Assembly: GCF_003589925.1 (NCBI RefSeq)
Contig: NZ_CP032382.1
Span: 6,510,001 to 6,574,000 of the forward strand
DNA length: 64,000 nucleotides
Source of the DNA: Chryseolinea soli
Lineage (GTDB): Bacteria; Bacteroidota; Bacteroidia; Cytophagales; Cyclobacteriaceae
Reading direction: 5' to 3'
Of the stretch, positions 38,203-46,112 are shown one piece after another. Position 1 is the first letter of the stretch, and each line of letters starts with the position of its first letter. Under the pieces are notes generated by a model. That model ran no database searches and was not told the DNA's origin. It saw nothing but the letters and a program-made list of their open reading frames with translations. The translations under genes were made by a program, and so were the position numbers.

Positions 38203-38637
38203 CTATCGACTTTCCACATTTTCTTTTATCGCTAGCATTGTCGTTTTCCAATAAAATTCCAGGTGTTTTTGAATGGTCTCGGTCGGAAAGTTTTCTATGC
38301 TTAAAGCCAATGTGGTGTGATTCCCAATGGGCGTTAAAATGAATTCAAGAATTGAGTAGTTTTCTTGCTTATCGGGAAGTCGAGAAACGGAACTCAGGTG
38401 GCTATAACTCAGTCTTCTCTCCTTTTCGTATTTCAGAACCCTGCCTTTATTCTCAAATTTTACGTGATGGAATCCCCGGATAAGAATCGGCGCTTCGATT
38501 TTCCAATCTGTATGCACTTCTATCCCCATGTCAGCCTCCCCCATCCACTTTGTCATTCGGTCTGGGTCTATCAAAGCCGACCATACTTCTGCGGGTTCGG
38601 AATTTATGGTGACCGTCGTAGAAAATTTATCTGGCAT
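38203..38637 (-). CDS. SRPBCC (AHSA1-like) domain protein (island gene 4)
   Basis: 144 residues. START/Bet v1-type ligand-binding fold: N-terminal 'VTINSEPAEVWSALIDPDRM', then 'KWMGEADMGIEVHTDWKIEAP', 'YEKERRLSYSHLS' and a long C-terminal helix ('IQKHLEFYWKTTMLAIKE'). Ligand unknown. Such proteins are common as stand-alone accessory genes in Bacteroidota. It starts 10 nt after the SUFU-like gene ends. Confidence 0.8.
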   Translation of the reverse strand: MPDKFSTTVTINSEPAEVWSALIDPDRMTKWMGEADMGIEVHTDWKIEAPILIRGFHHVKFENKGRVLKYEKERRLSYSHLSSVSRLPDKQENYSILEFILTPIGNHTTLALSIENFPTETIQKHLEFYWKTTMLAIKENVESR

Positions 38638-38647
38638 ACGCTCGCCT

Positions 38648-39376
38648 CTATTTCAGCACCGACGCTCTATTCAGATCACTATAAGGATAATGCCCCTTCG
38701 CTTTTAGCTTCTCTATTAGCTTGGCGCTTCCGTTCTCCATGGCAAAGTCCATCTCGTCTTTAAAGATCTCCATGACGAGTAACAGGCCGTGTGTACGGTC
38801 GCCGATCTTAAATTCTTGTTCGTTGGGTTTGTAGTCATCAAATAGCAGGCAATAATTTGGTTGCCCTTCTTCTCCCGGCAGTTCCGCGGTTTCCTTGGGC
38901 TGTAGTTTGGCTTGGGATGCGTAGTTGGCGATGGCGGTTAGGATGCCATTCAGTCGCCCCTGGATTCTGTTGAAGGGGGTGTCGGCGCTACTGGAGTCAT
39001 AGGCTTCCTTTGTGAAGGAGACCAGCTCGTAGGTTCCCAGTTTGTTTGGAATTGGTCCGGAACCGTCGGGTTTAATTAACTCCATGGTCGCAAAACCTGT
39101 CCCGGGTATTCCGTTTATGAAGTAATACATGTCAAGCGTTCCGCCTACTTCAAAAGGAATGATGGCATGTCCGACCATGTCGTGCATTTTACCCAGGACG
39201 TTTTCGAGTCCTTTTTGCTTGTCGTCGTAGTAGGTATTCCATTCTTCTTCTGTGAATTCCTTCGGTGTTTCTTTTTTGCCAAATAGTTTTGAGAAAAATC
39301 CCATATTGTCTCCGGTTTTGTTTGTGCAACTTGTCGTTAATAGAAATGCTAATAGTACAATTATCTTTCTTGCCAT
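38648..39376 (-). CDS. lipoprotein with suppressor-of-fused (SUFU)-like domain (island gene 3)
   Basis: 242 residues from the ATG at 39376, which gives 'MARKIIVLLAFLLTTSC' with a lipobox Cys17. The mature protein ('FEVGGTLDMYYFINGIPGTGF', 'LGTYELVSFTKEAYDSS', 'YCLLFDDYKPNEQEFKIGD') resembles bacterial SUFU-family proteins, which often act as immunity proteins next to polymorphic toxins. The family call is from memory of the pattern and is moderate. No toxin gene is adjacent. Confidence 0.6.
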   Translation of the reverse strand: MARKIIVLLAFLLTTSCTNKTGDNMGFFSKLFGKKETPKEFTEEEWNTYYDDKQKGLENVLGKMHDMVGHAIIPFEVGGTLDMYYFINGIPGTGFATMELIKPDGSGPIPNKLGTYELVSFTKEAYDSSSADTPFNRIQGRLNGILTAIANYASQAKLQPKETAELPGEEGQPNYCLLFDDYKPNEQEFKIGDRTHGLLLVMEIFKDEMDFAMENGSAKLIEKLKAKGHYPYSDLNRASVLK

Positions 39377-39447
39377 GCTCGTTCTAAAAAATGAATCCCA
39401 AAACATTATTTTACACATTGGTTGTTACGAAGTGCCCCCGCGATATT

Positions 39448-40209
39448 TTATTTAAATCTTACCTCGTCCGTCGTTGTCGACAGATACTTCATATTCTTCT
39501 GGAACATTTTTTTTGGAGACGGATTTAAGAAGTTAATCCAGTCGTTATCGGTCTTGTCCTGATACCTGGTCAACAGGGCCAAGGCATAGGTTGCCACTTC
39601 CTCTGGAATGTATCCGCGTTTCTGCGTCTGCCAACCGTGATGTGAAGCTCCTTGCCACTGATCGAATGTGAAGATGGAATTGCATGTAAAAACTCCAAAT
39701 CCTAAAGCGATACAGTTTAAGTCGGTTAATTCTTCGTCATTTTCTTCAAGTCTTCCTTCTCCAAGAAGAAGCAGGTGGGATAGTTCGTGTGAAAGGGTCG
39801 CAATCAGGTTCGTGGGATTTTTTAAAACATCCAATTCAATTCCGATGGAGTACTTTCTGTGTCCTTCTTCAGAATAGGTTCCAAGCGCATTTTTACTTCT
39901 CTGTCTAAATCCGGTTACACCCTGGGTTGTCACAATCCCTTCGGCCAGCTCGAGGGGCTTGTCGTTGAAATAGTGCAAGTCAATTTGAACATCTTTTATG
40001 CTCATATAGTCGCAGATTATTTTTGTCAGATCCTCTGCGTTCTTTTCTGTTCCTTTAAAGTCAATTGGGAAAAATTCTTTTGTCGGCACAATCATCCTCA
40101 GATGCTTGAGATGGTCTCGTGTATACTGTTCTTCAAACCAGAGAAATGCTTCTTCGATCCAAGTTTTGTCTTCGGGGGTAACGGTCGGTTTGGGTTTTCC
40201 AAATAGCAT
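39448..40209 (-). CDS. predicted zinc metallopeptidase-like protein (island gene 2)
   Basis: 253 residues, no signal peptide. HExxH zinc motif in 'LIATLSHELSHLLLLGEGRL', followed by 'EENDEELTDLNCIALGFGVF', where a downstream Glu/Asp could be the third ligand (gluzincin-like). The N-terminal part is helical and charged. Similar 'SHELSH...DLNCIALGFG' proteins occur as orphan accessory genes in Bacteroidota and Proteobacteria; function unknown to me. Confidence 0.7.
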   Translation of the reverse strand: MLFGKPKPTVTPEDKTWIEEAFLWFEEQYTRDHLKHLRMIVPTKEFFPIDFKGTEKNAEDLTKIICDYMSIKDVQIDLHYFNDKPLELAEGIVTTQGVTGFRQRSKNALGTYSEEGHRKYSIGIELDVLKNPTNLIATLSHELSHLLLLGEGRLEENDEELTDLNCIALGFGVFTCNSIFTFDQWQGASHHGWQTQKRGYIPEEVATYALALLTRYQDKTDNDWINFLNPSPKKMFQKNMKYLSTTTDEVRFK

Positions 40210-40264
40210 ATACGCAGTGGCGGGTTTCGGAAGGGTTAGCAGTGAGCAGTGTGGGGCAATTAAT

Positions 40265-40666
40265 TTAGTTCCATACTTTCCACCAAGGTTTTTTCTCTTG
40301 TATTATCTCCTTGTTATCGTAAGTTTCTCCATCGTCGCCTTGAACTTTGGCTTTTAAATATCCGGCGATGTCGATCATTTTATTTATTATTTCTTGATCC
40401 GGGTTCTTAACGGTTACTTCACCATTTCTAAAGTCGAACCATGCGTAATTACCCTTCCGTCCGCTTTTAGAGTAAGAAGTCCAGACTGCAAGTCCATCGT
40501 TTTCATAGCTTACTTCCTCTTCGTTGCCGGTCTTAGCTGCTGCGTAGCGCTCTAATCGCATCTCTTCATCACGCTTAACATAGTCAATCCATTCGGTCAA
40601 CTTGATTTCGTTTGATTCGTCATCGGACTGATCTTCTTTTCTTGTAATGTGAATTTCGTAGCCCAT
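40265..40666 (-). CDS. small 'MGYEIHITRK' family protein (island gene 1)
   Basis: 133 residues. I recognise a widespread small family by the start 'MGYEIHITRK', the middle 'EWIDYVKRDEEMRLERYA' and 'LAVWTSYS', then 'AWFDFRNGEVTVKNPDQEI' and 'LKAKVQGDDGETY'. Members are scattered in toxin/immunity and accessory loci of many phyla; no function is established to my knowledge. First gene of the minus-strand island. Confidence 0.7.
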   Translation of the reverse strand: MGYEIHITRKEDQSDDESNEIKLTEWIDYVKRDEEMRLERYAAAKTGNEEEVSYENDGLAVWTSYSKSGRKGNYAWFDFRNGEVTVKNPDQEIINKMIDIAGYLKAKVQGDDGETYDNKEIIQEKKPWWKVWN

Positions 40667-41093
40667 TGTTAGAAACTAAATTTCCCAAATAGCCTCATCG
40701 ATGTTTCGATGGCCAAATTGATCAGATTTGCAAACATTTCAAAAGCCGGTAAATGAAGTTTTTCAGAATTGACGTTCTGCAGCGTCTTGGTTGCTTGCGT
40801 GCGCAAACTTCGGTCTGAGCGTTTGGCGGGATAGTGCGTCCTGGCGGGCGCGTTTTTGGGCATTTCATAGCACCGCTCAGGGGCCGCGGGGGCCCCGCAT
40901 GTTCCACCAGGGCTTAACCCTATCCGCACATGCCCCTGCCAGGCCAAAGATAGGCTTAGGCCCTGGTGGAACATGCTGGAGGAGGTGTGGGTGTGAGGCC
41001 TGGGTGTGGAATGGTGGGGTGCCCACCTATTTTACCCGTCAAGTAAAATGACTCGCCTCAGCTATTGGACAGGAAACTACTGGCTACTGACTA
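40667..41093. other. intergenic region holding repeat copy B
   Basis: 427 bp. Contains repeat copy B (40862-40992), a small hairpin ATTTTAC/GTAAAAT (41029-41035 with 41043-41049), and the start of the GGCTCCTGG/ACTACTGACT repeat patch (41074-41150) that runs into the kinase gene end. No gene seen. Confidence 0.6.
40862..40992 (+). repeat. structured island-flanking repeat, copy B
   Basis: Direct copy of 35151-35281, exactly 5711 bp away. Stem 40897-40913 with 40960-40976 (17 bp perfect). Relative to copy A the pair at 40904/40969 is C-G instead of T-A, so both arms changed together. The inner pairing is CCTATC/GATAGG. See copy A. Confidence 0.85.
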
Positions 41094-41150
41094 CTAAATT
41101 CTGGCTCCTGGCTCCTGGATTCTGGCTCCTAACTCCGGTCCCCTGACATT
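41074..41150. repeat. GGCTCCTGG / ACTACTGACT low-complexity patch, copy 1
   Basis: A run of CTACTGGCTACTGACTACTA followed by repeated CTGGCTCCTGG units. A reverse-complement version lies at 56625-56775. The 3' end of the kinase gene lies inside it. Confidence 0.7.
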
Positions 41151-42647
41151 CGGGATCTCGATCGTAAATTCCGTCCCCTCCCCTAACCGCGACTGCACCT
41201 GTATCGTCCCGTCCAATTTTTCCAGCGCCCCTTTCACAATGTACAGGCCCAATCCTGAACCCTTGCTATCGGCATTGGCGCGGAAAAACATCTTAAAGAT
41301 CTTATCGACGTATTCTTCAGCAATACCCACTCCGTTGTCGGTGAAGCGGATGAGCGCGGTTTCTTCGTTGGCGATGATGTCGATCTTTAGGAAAGAGTTG
41401 CCGCGGCCGGTGTTGCGGTAGCGGACGGCGTTGGCGATGATGTTGTTGAAGACCATCAGGAGGCGGCTGTAGTCGGAATAGAACGGGGCCATCACCTGGA
41501 TGTTTTTGATGCTTTGCACTTGCTCGGCGCCTTCCATGAATTTCAGGGATTCGATGGACTCTTCCAGGAGTTCGTGGAAGTCGATGCGCTTGGGCATGAT
41601 CTCCATGCGCGAGTTGCGCGAGTAGTGGATGATGTCGGAGATGAAATGATCGAGCTTGTTCACGCTGCGCTCGATGAGGGCGAGGTATTGCTCGGTGTTG
41701 GCTTTGTCGGGGTCGCGCTTGATCATGTTCAGCAGGCCCTTCACCGACATGAGCGGTGCGCGCAGGTCGTGCGAGGCGCTGTAGACAAAGCGGTCGAGTT
41801 CGGAATTGATCTTGATCAGTTCCTCATTCTGTTTTTTCAAGAGGTCCTCGGCACGCGTTTGGTTCGTGATGTCCCGGGCAAATACCGTCAGGCCTGTTAC
41901 TTCTCCATTCTCCACGATCGGGTATGTTTTAATTTCGTAGGTCCTCCATTCCTTGTCGTCTACCGGGTAGGTGTCGTAGTATTTTCCCGGTCTTCCCTTC
42001 AACCCGCTCTCGTAGCGTAGCCTCCACGTTTCGCGGAGGTCCGGCATCGTGTCGGGCAGCAAGGTCAGAATGTTGGCGCCTTTCAGCAACTTAACGCCGA
42101 AGGCCATTTTATATTTTCTATAGAACTCTTTATTAAAATCGATCAGCTCGTAGTCGGCGTTGATCAGCCAAATGCTGTCTTCGATGGTGTTGAGGATCGA
42201 GCGGAGATTGGCTTCGTTGCCGATAATTTTGCGTTGGTAGGCTTTGCGAACCGTGATGTCGCGACTGAAAACCGAAATGACTTGCGAGCCATCGGGGCGT
42301 GCGCTGGATTTGAAATGGATCTCCCAGTAGTAGTTGCGGCCGTCGATCTCGAAGACGTCTTCTACTTTGATGGGCGTGCCGCTGAGGGCGATCATGCAGC
42401 GCTCCTTCCACTCGTGGGTGAGTCGTGCATTTTTGGGTTCCATGGCGTTCAGCAGCGAACTTCCTTTTTTGAGTTCGATGCCATAGGTTTCGAAGAAGAT
42501 CCAATAGAAACCTGAATTCAGGCTGATCACCTTGAACTCTTCATCGATCAATAGGATGTTTGCATCTGCATCTTCAATGATGGATGTAAACATGTCCTGC
42601 CACACACTCACGTCGCTCTGCTCCAACTGCGTCATCCGTCCTGTCAT
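41094..42647 (-). CDS. PAS-domain sensor histidine kinase
   Basis: 517 residues, no membrane span, so a cytoplasmic sensor. Two PAS domains (about 15-140 and 145-270, each ending in a PAC-like 'VFSRDITVRK' / 'VFARDITNQT'), DHp helix with phospho-acceptor His293 ('YSASHDLRAPLMSVKG'), then a HATPase domain: N box 'NNIIANAVRYRN', G1 'FTDNGVGI', G2 'GSGLGLYIVKGAL'. No response regulator gene is adjacent, so it is an orphan kinase. The last ~15 residues ('RGPELGARIQEPGARI') are coded by a dispersed low-complexity repeat, so the original stop was probably elsewhere. Confidence 0.9.
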   Translation of the reverse strand: MTGRMTQLEQSDVSVWQDMFTSIIEDADANILLIDEEFKVISLNSGFYWIFFETYGIELKKGSSLLNAMEPKNARLTHEWKERCMIALSGTPIKVEDVFEIDGRNYYWEIHFKSSARPDGSQVISVFSRDITVRKAYQRKIIGNEANLRSILNTIEDSIWLINADYELIDFNKEFYRKYKMAFGVKLLKGANILTLLPDTMPDLRETWRLRYESGLKGRPGKYYDTYPVDDKEWRTYEIKTYPIVENGEVTGLTVFARDITNQTRAEDLLKKQNEELIKINSELDRFVYSASHDLRAPLMSVKGLLNMIKRDPDKANTEQYLALIERSVNKLDHFISDIIHYSRNSRMEIMPKRIDFHELLEESIESLKFMEGAEQVQSIKNIQVMAPFYSDYSRLLMVFNNIIANAVRYRNTGRGNSFLKIDIIANEETALIRFTDNGVGIAEEYVDKIFKMFFRANADSKGSGLGLYIVKGALEKLDGTIQVQSRLGEGTEFTIEIPNVRGPELGARIQEPGARI

Positions 42648-43129
42648 TTTTGGTGATTGATTTGAACCGTCACAAAATAGGTGACTGCTCTAGGCGCGTA
42701 CACGCACCGGTTGTGGGACGAGACTGGGTTTGGGAGGAAAAATGCGATTCAAGGCGTTTCTAAGCCAATTCATAAGCAATTTGAGAATTTAAGACACTGT
42801 CCACTGGGGCTCCAACTCAGTAACAATGGCTATACAACGCTGAATGTCTGGATTTGGATGCTCGTTTGCAAAAAAAACTTTGCTGTCGTGTGCGCGAACG
42901 ACGTAATGTATGGAGGAGAAACACTGCCTGGGCCTGGGAACTAAATCCCGTGGTGTAATTTCCACTATCTTAAACCGTTTGTGCGTCTTCACCAACACGG
43001 TGTGCCGATGAACCGGCAAGGTGTGTCGATGAAGTTTGCTTGTAAGATTTTCGATATAGTTTCTTCGGACCTAACTGGTGTTTGCCTCGCTTCTTCTTTC
43101 TACGAAGTGTGTTGTTGGATTTGGGATGG
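42648..43129. other. intergenic region with no recognised feature
   Basis: 482 bp between two minus-strand genes. Short frames exist on both strands but none has a convincing protein character. It presumably holds the promoter of the histidine kinase gene at its low-coordinate end. Confidence 0.4.
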
Positions 43130-43636
43130 CTATTTATGGCTGGGTTTGGATGCGGCATCCGGTTTCTCCTTGTCCTTCATGATACTGCCGATGGTGATCA
43201 ACCCGGTGATGATGGAGAGGTACAATCTCCAATTCCACATACCCTGATGGCTGATGTGTTCGTAGTCTGCGGCGGGCTGTGCTGAATTTATCTCCGGGTT
43301 TTCAGGAAGGTAGTAAACCGAGTCGGTGATCAATTCCTCGGCGGATTTGCCGAGTGCGCCGATCGTTCCTTTGTAAGATTTGCCATCGACCGTAAACGTA
43401 TAGGGAATGATGGTCGCCATGCTTTTGGTTTCCGTCATTTTTGATTTCGTGGTCATCACGGCGTATTTCTCCGACAGTATTAGTGCGGTCTTGGCCCCCT
43501 TGCCTTGGATCATTTTCTGATAGCCTTCCAGTTTGTCGTTGAACGTGGTCTTTGCTTGAAAATGCGCATAGACGAGGTAAATGGTGATGGATAAAAAGGC
43601 GGCGAAGTAGATCTTCTTTTTTGTTGACTCGGTCAT
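43130..43636 (-). CDS. unrecognised two-span membrane protein
   Basis: 168 residues. N-terminal span ('IYFAAFLSITIYLVYAHF') and C-terminal span ('WRLYLSIITGLITIGSIM') with a ~95-residue region between that contains 'PYTFTVDGKSYKGTIGALGKSA', a beta-hairpin-like stretch. A DUF3592-like layout is possible, but I am not sure of it. The C-terminal end is Lys/Ser-rich. Confidence 0.6.
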   Translation of the reverse strand: MTESTKKKIYFAAFLSITIYLVYAHFQAKTTFNDKLEGYQKMIQGKGAKTALILSEKYAVMTTKSKMTETKSMATIIPYTFTVDGKSYKGTIGALGKSAEELITDSVYYLPENPEINSAQPAADYEHISHQGMWNWRLYLSIITGLITIGSIMKDKEKPDAASKPSHK

Positions 43637-43791
43637 TAGGATGCGCTAGGTTAAGGACATTCTAAAAACAAAGATATGGCCTGGCAGCAATATTGATTCT
43701 TGCTGTTTACGCAAAAATCTTACACTGACTTTACATCAGGCGCGCTCGACTCTAGGTTTTTGGAACACGCTCCATATAGCCAGCCCCCGTT

Positions 43792-43828
43792 ACCGACGAA
43801 ATATCGTCGGCCCAACGATATTTCGTCG
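43792..43828. repeat. 15-bp perfect inverted repeat (hairpin)
   Basis: CCGACGAAATATCGT (43792-43806) and its exact reverse complement (43814-43828) around a 7-nt spacer CGGCCCA. Each arm is itself nearly palindromic. No T run, so not a simple terminator. It lies 90 nt upstream of the HU-like gene. Confidence 0.75.
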
Positions 43829-43918
43829 GCTACCCTCCTCCTGCCCTTTGATTCCAGCCTGGGTTGGCCTGTTTATGCTGGCACTCCTTTTGGCAATGCC
43901 CTGGCATAAATAAACAAT

Positions 43919-44614
43919 ATGATTCGTTATTCATTAGTTGAAAACAACCTGACACCGGATCCGGACGATCACGTGGCAGGAGTGCAGCCCATCGGCACCA
44001 AAACGATGGAACAAGTGGTTGACATGATGATCAGCCGCGGCTCTACGGTAACCAAGGCGGAAGCGCTTTCGGTTTTTGAGGAACTTACATTGGCCATGGT
44101 ACAAGTGGTACGCGACGGCTACAATGTGGTGACCCCTTTGTTCAATGCATCGGTTTCCATCGTGGGTGTGTTCACCAACGCCAACGATGTCTTCAACCCG
44201 TCGCGTCACGAGTTGAAGGTGCGCATCAAACCCGGCTTACGCATGAAAGAGGCGGTAAACAAAATGAAAGTAGAAAAGGTAGCGACCGTCAAACCGATGC
44301 CGGTTTTGCAATCGTTCAAAGACATTACTTCGGCCACCGAAAGTGATGTGCTGACTCCCGGTGGCGTTGGTCAAATCATGGGAACAAACCTGAAGTTCAA
44401 CAGCGCTGAAGCCACACAAGGCGTTTTCTTCACGGGCTCCAACGGCACGACCATCAAAGCCGAAACCATCGTAAGCAACATGCCTTCCGAAGTCATCTTT
44501 GTGATACCCGCAACGCTCACCGCAGGCACCTATTCCATCTCTGTGCGCAGCGTGCTCAAAAACACGAAGGACCTTCGCGAAGGCTTCCTCATCGACGATG
44601 TGACGGTTAAGTAA
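43919..44614 (+). CDS. HU-like DNA-binding protein with DUF4469 domain
   Basis: 231 residues. The N-terminal ~125 residues have the HU/IHF-like fold used by Bacteroidota ('MEQVVDMMISRGSTVTKAEALSVFEELTLAM', 'GYNVVTPLFNASVSIVGVF', 'FNPSRHELKVRIKPG', split blocks). The C-terminal part (about 135-230) is DUF4469/IPT-like ('GQIMGTNLKFNSAEATQGVFF', 'SEVIFVIPATLTAGTYSISV'). Such proteins are presumed nucleoid or DNA-associated; the job of DUF4469 is unknown. A strong terminator follows, and a striking dyad array lies 165 nt downstream. Confidence 0.8.
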   Translation: MIRYSLVENNLTPDPDDHVAGVQPIGTKTMEQVVDMMISRGSTVTKAEALSVFEELTLAMVQVVRDGYNVVTPLFNASVSIVGVFTNANDVFNPSRHELKVRIKPGLRMKEAVNKMKVEKVATVKPMPVLQSFKDITSATESDVLTPGGVGQIMGTNLKFNSAEATQGVFFTGSNGTTIKAETIVSNMPSEVIFVIPATLTAGTYSISVRSVLKNTKDLREGFLIDDVTVK

Positions 44615-44640
44615 ACACACCTTCACTGCGCCTTCTCGCA

Positions 44641-44671
44641 AGCCAGTCCGGGCCCGGATTGGCTTTTTTTT
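44641..44671 (+). terminator. Rho-independent terminator after the HU-like gene
   Basis: 12-bp stem (44641-44652 with 44653-44664, one G-T wobble) with almost no loop as written, followed by eight T. Confidence 0.85.
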
Positions 44672-44777
44672 GTGCGCTATTTTAAAATTCCCCGGCTTGT
44701 TTCAGGAAAGAAATCCGCCCGGAAAAAATCAAAAAGCCCTACCGGGAAAATTCAATTTCCCTTACTGAATCCGGCCG

Positions 44778-44840
44778 ACGTACAGGACTTGTACGTCACA
44801 CGTACAGGCAGTGTACGCCCCACGTACAAGCCTTGTACGT
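44778..44840. repeat. three tandem 22-bp dyads ACGTACA-N5-TGTACGT
   Basis: ACGTACA starts at 44778, 44800 and 44822 (period exactly 22), each followed after 5 variable bases by TGTACG(T) at 44790, 44812 and 44834. The N5 spacers differ (GGACT, GGCAG, AGCCT) while the half-sites are conserved. The period is not a multiple of three, so this is a DNA-level signal. Two helical turns between centres would place the dyads on one face of the DNA. Confidence 0.85.
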
Positions 44841-45096
44841 CGGACTTCCAGGCAAGGCTTTTCTGAGGCTTGCCTTAAGGCAAAAGTCATTTATTCTTAC
44901 AGGTGAGTTGCGGTGAGGCGGTTGAAACTAAGAACACAGGGCGGGCTTGGCATTAAGAACTTGTCGTTCCTGATGAGAACCAGATTCAACCTTTTCTCCT
45001 TTCCGCCTCGTTGACGCAGCAACAAAGGTCGAAAAGGAGAAGGGTTAGCAGTACAGACAACATTTTAAAAATAAATCGCTTTAAAAGAAAGAAGCC

Positions 45097-45525
45097 TTAG
45101 CTATACGCTTCCCAGGTTGTTTCCGCATTTGCGATTACCTGAATGGAACCGTTCGAACTCAATTGCACATTTTTTAACGTATACAATCCTGGTTTATGCT
45201 CCGATGGAACGGTAAGCTTCTCAAGGACAACGTCGTCTGGAATATCACCTCCATCTCCCGGTGTTATGGTTCCCAGAACTTCGAGGGTTTGCAGGGGACA
45301 AAAATATAACACCATTTTGCCATACGCGGCTTCCAGCCGAACGGGCGACATGCTTGCCGTTATGGTTTCACCATGGGTTAATTGTTTTTCTTTCATTTTC
45401 TCCCGCAACACATGCGGTTGCGCTGAAGCCGTTGCGAATACTTCCTTGGATTCGGATACCTCCGGTTGGCCACCGCCTTTATCACCGGAAAATTTGGCGA
45501 AAAAGTAAAATTTTTTCCTTTCCAT
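45097..45525 (-). CDS. unrecognised small protein
   Basis: 142 residues from the ATG at 45525 ('MERKKFYFFAKFSGDKGGG'); an in-frame ATG at 45567 is also possible. No signal peptide or membrane span. Beta-rich, with 'ETITASMSPVRLEAAYGKMVLYF' and 'HKPGLYTLKNVQLSSNGSIQVI'. It is convergent with the HU-like gene. No family recognised. Confidence 0.6.
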   Translation of the reverse strand: MERKKFYFFAKFSGDKGGGQPEVSESKEVFATASAQPHVLREKMKEKQLTHGETITASMSPVRLEAAYGKMVLYFCPLQTLEVLGTITPGDGGDIPDDVVLEKLTVPSEHKPGLYTLKNVQLSSNGSIQVIANAETTWEAYS

Positions 45526-45567
45526 GACCGATAATTTTTTAAGTTTTAATAATTCAGATGCACGCAA

Positions 45568-46112
45568 AAATCAACTCCCGCTCAAAACTCAAAGATCAAG
45601 TCGTGAACAGCCCGAACGAGCTACATAATTTTATCAAATAACAACTGCAGATAACGTCTGTTTTAAAAACGTATTCCACGTTCAGGAAGTGCGCAACGAT
45701 GCGCATTTTTAGTTAGGTTATTTTTCCATGGCCTGTCCTGCGATTTTGCGTATGCGCATTCCATATTCTTTGCGGGAATGACGAGCCCTTGACGTTTCAT
45801 TTTTTGCGGATGCATTCCTGCGGGCGTTAAATTTAATACTGCACTTGGCGGCCCCCTTCGGAAGCCTCAGGGCGGGCTATCCACTACAAGTCCGGCTGCG
45901 CACAAGCCACCGCACTTCGGGCTTTCCGTTCCTATCCCTGGCCGATGCACGTCAGGAGAACCGTCACCCACGAAAAAAAACCGTTGCTGATTTCAAACGA
46001 TAAGCTGATTCTTCTTGGATAATTTTATTGTCGCGTTCAACCCGCTCTATTGGCGCGATCACACCGGTTCTCATTTAGGGTACGTCGCTAGGTTTGTAAA
46101 AACTAAAATCGT
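45568..46112. other. intergenic region with a Cytophagia-style GGGCTTTCCG motif
   Basis: 545 bp, no gene. Around 45846-45940 is a GC-rich stretch ('GGGCGGGCTATCC...ACTACAAG' and then 'CTTCGGGCTTTCCGTTCC') resembling a short intergenic sequence I remember as frequent in Bacteroidota genomes; its nature is unknown to me. The rest is unremarkable. Confidence 0.4.

Larger units (their letters stand above)
44615..45096. other. intergenic region with terminator and triple dyad array
   Basis: 482 bp between two convergent genes. It holds the terminator (44641-44671) and the 22-bp dyad array (44778-44840). A 64-codon frame from a GTG at 44672 runs through it but begins at the terminator T run and I do not accept it. 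No other gene seen. Confidence 0.6.

Noticed and set aside
35262..41051. Short frames starting 'MLEEVW' or 'MFHQGLTLS' in the two flanking repeats
   Set aside because: They are by-products of the stem sequence; the reading frames are not kept between the two copies.
44778..44840. Short CRISPR or VNTR
   Set aside because: Only three units with 5-bp variable parts inside the dyad; spacers are far too short for CRISPR.
44672..44866. 64-codon frame through the dyad array
   Set aside because: It starts with a GTG directly at a terminator T run, and the 22-bp repeat is out of phase with codons, so the repeat is not a protein repeat.
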